Assembly (NCBI GenBank): GCA_018398585.1
Contig: JAGTTD010000022.1
Coordinates: 10,517,501 to 10,581,500 of the forward strand
Length of the DNA: 64,000 bases
Origin: Simmondsia chinensis
Taxonomy: Eukaryota > Streptophyta > Magnoliopsida > Caryophyllales > Simmondsiaceae
Reading direction: 5' to 3'
The notes beneath the pieces are model-generated. The model was not told where the DNA came from. It did not search any database and was given only the letters and a program-made list of their open reading frames with translations. Shown here one piece after another: positions 57,370-64,000 of the stretch. The position numbers were made by a program, and so were the translations under genes. Each line of letters opens with the position of its first letter. Position 1 is the stretch's first letter.

Positions 57370-58083
57370 TGACATACTTATTTACAGTGCCACCTGGTCT
57401 CTACATTTGGCATATATACGTTTGGTGCTGGATGTCCTTCGCCAACATCGCCTCGTGGCAAACAAGGCGAAGTGCACTTTTTGATCTCACAGAATTGAAT
57501 ATCTCAGTCACTTTGTGTCGGGCAAAGGGGTCGCGACGGATCCAAAAATGTTGGCGGCGGTAGCAAAATTGCCCCAACCATCAACAGTAAAGCAACTCCG
57601 AGGGTTCTTGGGATCTCTGGCTACTATAGGCGTTTTATTTCGCATTACGTGGTCATTGCTCGCCCTTTAACTGAGTTGCTTAAAAATGATAACTTCGTAT
57701 GGAATTCGGAAGCTGAAGCCACCTTTGAGCATCTCAAACGTGCTTTGACATCTGCTCCGATTTTGGAACTACCCGATTTTTGAAATACGTTTGTGATTGA
57801 AACGGATGCTTCCAGATTTGGAATTGGCACCGATCTTATGCAAGAAGAATGCCCCATCACGTTTTTTAGCAAGACTTTGTCCCAAAGGCATCAATCTATA
57901 TCGATATATGAACGTGAACTACTCACCGTGTTCTTCGCAATCTATGAGAGGTGGATAGGTGTTATTCTAAGAAGTGAAGATGATGAAAATCGGGCTGTCG
58001 ATGCTCTATCTCGCCTATCTAGTTCAGAGTTCATGTGCATGTTGCTATCAGCTATCTCGTTTAACTTCTATGATGTCCTATAG
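57370..58083 (+). pseudogene. RT connection and RNase H of element G
   Basis: 57370-57700 reads in shifting frames as [18 protein letters not shown] sequence. RNase H from about 57790: FVIETDASRFGIGTDLMQ (Asp), SIYERELLTVFFAI (Glu), then a deletion of about 60 residues that removes the TDH-SLK block and leads directly to ENRAVDALSRLSS. The third catalytic Asp is lost. Confidence 0.85.
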
Positions 58084-59074
58084 GCTTCTTGGTGTCAAGA
58101 TCAGGCTCTCAACCAGATTATTGCTAAAAATTTAGAGGAGCCACTATTACACACACGCTTTACTTGGTGTCATGATCAACTTCACCACCGTGGGCATCTT
58201 GTTATTGGCGCCAACCCCATTTTACGCAAGACCATCCTCCTTTGGATGCATAAATCTTACCCCAAGGGGGAAATTCTGGCATGTAAGCAACATATAGGTG
58301 AGCTCAGACGCTTTTTCAATGGCCTGGCCTTAAAAGAGATGTCTAAGAGTATGTTTGTAATTGTGCTGTACGCCAACAGAATAAGTACGAGATCGTCACC
58401 TCTCCTGGATTACTACAACCCTTAACTATTTCGAGTACCATGCGAAGTATCATCTCTCTTGACTTCACAGATGGACTTTCGCCTTCTACTGGATACACGG
58501 TAATCCTTGTGGTTGTAGATCCCCTAAGCAAGTATGCCCACTTCCATGCTCTGCAACACCCGTATTTAGCTGCTGATGTCGCACAACTCTTCTTGGATTA
58601 GATTTACCAGCTACATGGACTACCTGATTCCATAATCAATGATCATGATTCGATCTTCATAAGCACTCTATGGCAAGAACTTTTTCCCGCCTTGGAACTC
58701 AGCTGAATCTTTCCTCTTCTTATCATCCGCAATCCGATGGTCAGACAGAGATTCTCAATAGATGCCTTAAAACATATTTACAGTGTATGGCTGGCGTGCA
58801 TCCCCGCGATTGGCACCGCTGGCTTCCGTTAGCTGAATGGTGGTATAATACCTCCTTTTGCTTAGCCGCTCAGGTGACTCCTTATGAGATCGTGTATTGG
58901 CACCCTCCTCTCGTCCATCTCCCATATCTTCCAGGGGAATCCACCATCGATATGGTATATCGCTCCCTCATTGCTCGGGAAGAATCCATAAGTCGCCTCA
59001 AACATCATCTCCATCACGCACAGAACCTTGCGAAACAGCAGGCTGATCGCCATCACTCCGAGCGAGAGTTATAA
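58084..59074 (+). pseudogene. Integrase of element G
   Basis: Zinc-binding part degraded around 58250-58390. Core: ISLDFTDGLSPSTG (D; the antisense frame at 58343-58531 is only its shadow), SIINDHDSIFIS (D, Ser to Asn before it), HPQSDGQTEILNRCLKTYLQ (E). Then DWHRWLPLAEWWYNTSF and YWHPPLVHLPYLPGES. A TAG after LFLD at about 58600 and a frameshift near 58680 split it. Confidence 0.87.
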
Positions 59075-59460
59075 ATTGGCGACGTAGTTTGGATAGATTT
59101 TCATTCTTACTGGAAACACAGTGTCACCAACCGCCAATTCCACAAGCTTGCCCCACGGTTCTATGGCCCTTTTCGGAATAATCGATCGTGTTGGGCTAGT
59201 CGCCACAAGCTCGATCTTTCTGCCCATGCCGCCATCCATCACACGATGCATGTTTCCCTCCTCAAATGATTCCGACTGAGTGGCCGCCAAGTCCCCTTCC
59301 CCCACAACCATAACGCATATTAGATCACCGAATGGTTCGCCGCAGATCTCTGGCTGCTACTCAAGTATTGGTCCAGTGGGTGGGTCAGTCCAGTGAAGGC
59401 GCAACCTGGGAATTCCTTTACGATCTCCAACCCTGCTTCCCACACTTTGACCCTTGCGGA
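59075..59460 (+). pseudogene. GPY/F module and chromodomain of element G
   Basis: After a stop, HKLAPRFYGPF-type sequence at 59140-59175, then a frame change. The chromodomain part is clear at 59332-59459: RRRSLAATQVLVQWVGQSSEGATWEFLYDLQPCFPHFDP, with the VLVQW strand and ATWE helix start kept. It is the best chromodomain in the window. Confidence 0.87.
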
Positions 59461-59471
59461 CAAGGGTCAAG

Positions 59472-59486
59472 TCTTGCGGGGGGTAT
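59472..59486 (+). promoter_or_regulatory. Polypurine tract of element G
   Basis: TCTTGCGGGGGGTAT directly before the LTR; CTTGCGGACAAGGGTC lies just upstream. Confidence 0.8.
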
Positions 59487-59885
59487 TGTTACAAACGGTT
59501 CTGCCTCTCCCGGTTTGCCATCTCGCCAATTGGTTTCTTCTCCTGGTTCTCTCAGTCGCCACGTCTTCACCATTGCCACCTCATCATAATTAACTCTACC
59601 TAGTATAAATAAGAGGTGTTCTCTGGGGTTTCCTCATGCTTTTGTGATATAATTGATCATTCTCCCTCTCCCTCTAAATTCTTTCTATCTCTTTCCTTGT
59701 CTTCTTCTACAATTTCTCCACTTTCTATACTTTTATCTAGATTATACTACATATATACAAACCAGGGTAGCAGTCTAGCTATCTCATAGCTAATTGTCTC
59801 GATCTTGTGCTTAGATTGTGATTGTCGCAATTAGATTGGTGTTAAATTTAATTGATTAGATAGGATCCCATCTCAGATCCTATCA
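59487..59885 (+). repeat. 3' LTR of element G
   Basis: TGTTACAAACGG to ATCCTATCA, about 399 bp. The 3' end is set by the last TATCA before the minisatellite; no second LTR is present to confirm it. TATA-like TATAAATAAGAGG near 59604. Confidence 0.7.
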
Positions 59886-60890
59886 CATTACAATCTTTGT
59901 TTAATTCAGCCCTAAAAGGGTAAATTTGTATTACAATCTTTATTTAATTCAACCCCAAAGTGTCAATTTTCATTACAATATTTGTTTAATTCAACCTCAA
60001 AGGGTCAATTTTTATTACAATCTTTATTTAATTCAATCCCAATTAGGGTCAATTTTCACTACAACCTTGTCTAATTCGACCTTAAAGGGTTAATTTTCGC
60101 TGCAATCTCAATTTGTCTTTGATGTGGTCAATTTGCATTGCTATCTCAACTTAATTCAACCTTATCTTTACTCAATTCAACCCAAAATGGGCTAATTTTC
60201 GTCAACCCTATCTCTTTTCAATTCAACCCTAAATGGCTCAATTTTCGTTACAATCTTGGTTTAATTCACCTCGGATTAAACTAATTTTTGTTACAATCTT
60301 AGCTTAGTTCATCACCATTTGAAGTAGTTCTCGTGACAATCTCAGCTTAGTTTAACCCTCGCGGATCTAATTCTCGCTATAATATCAATTTGATTCAATC
60401 ACTTCTCGTTACAATATCCGTTTAATTCAACCTTGTTTAAACTAATTCTTGTTATCATATTCGCTTAATTTGACCCTATTTGAATTAACTCTCGTTATAA
60501 TCTCTGTTTAGTTCAACCCTACCTGAACTAACTTTCATTACAATTTCAATTTAATTCAACCTTAAAAGGGTCAACCTTCATTACAATCATAGTTTAGCAA
60601 AAAACCTAAAGGGTTAATTTTCATTATAATATCAAAACTCTGTTTGAACTAATTCTCCTCATAATCTCAATTTAGTTCAACCCTATTTGAACTCACTCTC
60701 ATTACAAGCTCAGTTTAGTTCAACCCTTGTTGAACCTATTTTTGTTACAATCTCAATTCAATTAAACCTTAATAGGATCATTTTTGTTATAATCTTAGTT
60801 CAATTCAACCCTAATTGAACCCTTCTTTGTTACAATTTCTATGCAACTGAATCCTGATTGGGTCCATTTTCATTACAATCCTAAATTACA
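59886..60890. repeat. 43-bp minisatellite
   Basis: About 23 degenerate copies of a unit with TTACAATCTT, TTTAATTCAACCCTA and GGGTCAATTTTC. Starts of the TTACAA phrase at 59888, 59931, 59973, 60015 and 60059 give a period of 42-44 bp. Begins directly at the presumed LTR end of element G. Copies toward the right are more diverged. Confidence 0.88.
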
Positions 60891-61348
60891 ACCCTAAACT
60901 ATTCCAATCTTGATATTTGGACAAATTACATTCATTGAGTAGCCAGCCAGTAGGGAAGCTTGTCTATGCTTGCTAGCCATTATATCGAGTAACTAATTCA
61001 CCATAGTACATCTTTCGTGTAAGGAAACATACTTCACTGGATCCTTACCCACAAATTGTCGAGTTAACAATTAAGCGCAACAATTCTAAATTAGAGGTAC
61101 TAAAGGAACAAAGTCATCAACCTTACCTTTTATGATTCCAGAATGCAAAACGCACACAATGCAACACCAAGACACAAGTGCAAATCAAAAGGTACATATA
61201 AGCGCTGAGTTCAAAAGTGGTGAAGGTGCTTATAATAAGACAGCAAAATTACATGATTCACTTTACGGACTTTGCTTGGGCACGCACGAGACCTCATAAC
61301 TCCCTTGGAAACCATAAAACATGTCTATTGTCTCTTTCCATCCATGAC
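60891..61348. other. No gene found
   Basis: Non-repetitive stretch without a convincing open frame. Confidence 0.45.
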
Positions 61349-61351
61349 TAA

Positions 61352-61911
61352 GGCTGTGTTTGGTTTAGCTTTTTAACAACTTAAAGCTGTGAAAAGCTCT
61401 TTTCGACTATAGGGCTTGCGTTTGGTTGACAAAAAAGATCTTATCACATCTTTTTCACAGCTTAAGCATAAAGATGTAAGAAATTTTTTATAACTAAGCA
61501 GAAAAATATGCAAAATTGAATCTTTTTTACAACTTATTTCACTATATTAACATTAGATTTTCATCACAATGGCAACTTTTACTTGTATCACTACTCCCAC
61601 CTACCGTCACCCTTTTTACGATCATGGGTTGCTATACTCACCATTGTCCACTATCATGACCAACTATTATAACGATTCTCTCCTACCTACTATTATTACT
61701 TGATTTATACTATGAAATCATTTTTGTTATTATAATAGATAAGTTTCATTTTAAACTTGTATCTAAATACTTTATTATGTAAAAAACAATCTTTCTACGT
61801 TGCACAATTAAACACTTCACTGTAAAAAGATACATATATTAAAAAAATAGATCTTATTAAACTGACAAGCTAAAAAAGGATAAGCTGAAATAAGCTAAAT
61901 CAAACGTACCC
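61352..61911. mobile_element. Tourist-like MITE (PIF/Harbinger type)
   Basis: 560 bp. Left end GGCTGTGTTTGGTTTAGCTT, right end (reverse complement) GGGTACGTTTGATTTAGCTT, imperfect inverted repeats with about four mismatches over 20. TAA at 61349-61351 and at 61912-61914 is the three-base duplication typical of PIF/Harbinger. AT-rich interior without coding capacity. Confidence 0.75.
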
Positions 61912-61914
61912 TAA

Positions 61915-62297
61915 CCCAATTACTCCATGAATTTCTCATGTACATATTTTATTCACCCACAAAGAAATCCCGAAGCAAACAATTTATCAAATTAGAATAC
62001 ACGACACTGTTATCACTCGTAAAACTTAAGCTACCCGGCATGTGTGAACATACCCATTATTCGCCTACAAGGCACTAGAAAGTGTCATTTAATCAAAAAG
62101 ATAGAAACTCACCGTATTGGACCTACTTAATACGTTGTGCGATGTCGCCAACTCTAAAAATCAGACATTGCTAGAGGCTAAGCACCTTCTGGAGATATTA
62201 AGTCTACAATAAATTCAAAACAAAAACCATCGCATAAATGGTGAGGAGTTTGTCTTTGTTCATGACTTCCTTTCTATTGTGGTGTGTAAGTGATTTT
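61915..62297. other. No gene found
   Basis: Nothing recognised between the MITE and the 54-bp repeat. Confidence 0.4.
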
Positions 62298-62890
62298 GAG
62301 ACTGGTGCCTTTGCCTAAGTCATTTCCTTAAAGGTGGCGTAAATTTTTTTAGGACTGGGGGACTTGGCCTCAATCATTTCCTTAATAGTGGTGTAAATCC
62401 TTTTAGGACTGAGGGACTTCGCCTCAGTTATTTCTGTAATGATGGTATAAATCTTTTTAGGACTGGGGGACTTCATCTCAGTCATTTCCATAACAGTGGT
62501 GTAAATCTTTTTAGGGCCGCGGGACTCCAGCTCAGTCATTTCCTTAATGGTGGCATAAATCCTTTTTACGACTAGGGGACTTCGTCTTAGACATTTCCAT
62601 AATGGTGGCGTAAATATTTTTTGGACTAGGGGACTTCGTCTCATTCATTTCCATAATGGTGGTGTAAATCTTTTCAGGACTAGTGGACTGCGTCCAAATT
62701 CTTAACTTAGATTTCCTTATCTTAACAGCGTAAATCATTTGTAGATAGGGGGACTTTGCCCCAATTCATAACTTAGACCTACTTATTTTGGTGGCATGGA
62801 TGATTGCCAAGATTAGAGGACTTCACCCCCAAGTCAAGGGCTAGACATCACTTCTATTCCAAATGATAAACTGTTTCAAAATCGGGGGGC
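62298..62890 (-). repeat. 54-bp minisatellite with an 18-codon open period
   Basis: Copies of GGACT-GGGGACTTCG...TCATTTCC-TAA-GGTGGTGTAAAT start near 62299, 62352, 62406, 62460, 62513, 62569, 62623, 62676, 62743 and then more loosely to 62882. The first eight keep a 53-54-bp spacing; since 54 is three times 18, the minus strand stays open over several copies (62644-62315 and 62738-62544) as repeats of KKIYTT-MEMTE-KSPSP. I see no start signal or wider gene context, so I do not call it a gene. Confidence 0.85.
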
Positions 62891-64000
62891 TTCACCTTTA
62901 ACAATGAATGTGAATACATTTCTTTTGCACGATGCAAATCATGCCAAAGTAGCTACAAGTCAAGAACTACCCCTCCCTAAGGCGTAATCCCTCTCAAAGC
63001 TAGTGAACGTCACCCTCAATCATATCGCGTAGCACAATATCATGACATATCCAGGAGACTTCATTATTCACTACAAGTCAGAGATCGAGCTGTAATTAGG
63101 AAATTTAGCCTCTTATCAAGACCCAATAAAACATTTCCAACTGAAAAGTCCAAGTCCAACATGGACCACGTACATTACTGCACCTAAGCAACTCACACTT
63201 TAACCAACCATCTGCTAAACTATTTAGTACCACTGCTGGTCAACAAATTCGTAAGAGCCTTACAAGATATCATTTTTATTTGCTTAGTGCCACCTTCATA
63301 ATCGCATACATTCTGTGGTGGCACGTAATTGATACTTCCAAACCACGGAACCAACTTCTTGACAATCACAACACATGACCAATGTGAAAATCGGCATTAG
63401 AAAATCAAAGATACTTCCTCAAATATCCCAAGATAGCCACCTTACTCGAAATAAAGAATCACAAGCATGTGACAAACAGGCATAAATGAGTCCCAACAGT
63501 AAAAATCCCTTCAGAATGTGGCAATCTGAATAGATAACAATAGGGATCAACTAGCCCAATGCCCGTGATAACTTATTTCAAGACAATCTTGAACTTGCTC
63601 ACAAATAATCCCAAACTCCTCTCATCGCCTACTCAATCGAGCAATAAATGCTAGCTCCAAGATCATATACCACAAAGGATCACTAAATTCTTAGAACCAT
63701 TTCGCAACCTTAAGGCTGAAATAACAAGATCGACATGTAATTAAAATATTTACTCCTGGACTAGGGCATCCTTAGAGGCCCGGTCAATACCCTATAAATT
63801 CACCTTATAGAATTATTACTATTTGACCCAACATAGGCAACACACTACAAGCTACCAAAAACTCATCATTGGTAAGTCACACATTACACATAAATGCTTG
63901 TCATCCAGGCATTAGTGAGGGTTCATGTGATTTACTTATAACCGCTCAACATGAGTCATGCCAAGCTCATTAGTTCATAAACAAACGTCTAGGACAAACG
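62891..64000. other. No gene found
   Basis: Moderately AT-rich and without an open frame of note. The GGGG-CTTCACC phrases that fade out near 62890, and a later GACTAGGGCATCC phrase, suggest this may be part of a long LTR or 3' region of a large element running off the window. Not proven. Confidence 0.35.

Larger units (their letters stand above)
56400..59885 (+). mobile_element. Ty3/gypsy chromovirus G, 5'-truncated
   Basis: Starts in the middle of protease and runs through RT, RNase H, integrase, chromodomain, polypurine tract and a 3' LTR. No 5' LTR, primer site or gag. Its coding region is more GC-rich than that of element F. Same general type as F (YLPGES, WLPLAEWWYNT) but clearly a different family. 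Confidence 0.9.

Noticed and set aside
59886..60890. CRISPR-like array (also considered for 62298-62890)
   Set aside because: The whole unit repeats with drift; there are no constant repeats with unrelated spacers, and the setting is a plant nuclear genome.

Overview
This window looks like pericentromeric or heterochromatic DNA of a flowering plant, probably a eudicot. It is AT-rich, has no intact host gene that I can recognise, and is filled with plant transposable elements. The kingdom call rests on LTR elements primed by initiator tRNA-Met (TGGTATCAGAGCC) and by tRNA-Asp (TGGCGCCGTTGCCGGGGA), Ty3/gypsy chromoviruses with chromodomains, a TRIM, an RTE-type LINE, a Tourist-like MITE and Helitron-like ends. 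The species cannot be told from the sequence. The window opens on a BamHI site, so it may start at a clone end.

Layout. 1-2060: 3'-truncated RTE LINE on the minus strand. 2830-8147: chimeric Ty3/gypsy copy C (minus), in which the gag-pro-RT of one family is fused to the LTR tail, primer site and gag-pro-RT of a second family. 8148-10139 and 27800-28241: two halves of an unrecognised element or gene D (minus), split by a 17.66-kb insertion. 10145-27799: that insertion, a multimer of a non-autonomous, tRNA-Asp-primed, gag-only element, built as one inverted LTR followed by LTR-int-LTR-int-LTR-int-LTR, all inside one 5-bp target-site duplication (TGTGG). 28242-29970: 3' half of gypsy element E (minus). 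29971-37385: two related gypsy copies, A (plus, the same chimera as C) and B (minus), placed tail to tail around a small palindrome of LTR stubs. 37386-43714: AT-rich DNA with degenerate ~400-bp repeats and a Helitron-like end. 43715-49015: complete but decayed gypsy chromovirus F (plus). 50041-54312: Tat/Athila-like LTR remnant broken by a TRIM (perfect TSD GTTGT) and by a 1.7-kb non-autonomous LTR element, then a second Helitron-like end. 56400-59885: 5'-truncated gypsy element G (plus). 59886-60890: 43-bp minisatellite. 61352-61911: Tourist-like MITE. 62298-62890: 54-bp minisatellite with an 18-codon open period.

How the parts relate. Every autonomous pol I can read is broken by stops, frameshifts, deletions or lost catalytic residues, so nothing here can move by itself. 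The window is best read as a record of retroelement recombination: multimer formation with an inverted LTR, template-switch-like chimera formation followed by spread of the chimera, LTRs shared between different internal regions, and deletion with templated filler. The strongest candidates for something new are the TSD-bounded multimer with its 3.57-kb LTR palindrome, the chimeric element whose fusion point and premature stop are shared by two copies about 28 kb apart, and E2F-like sites in the U3 regions of three LTR families.
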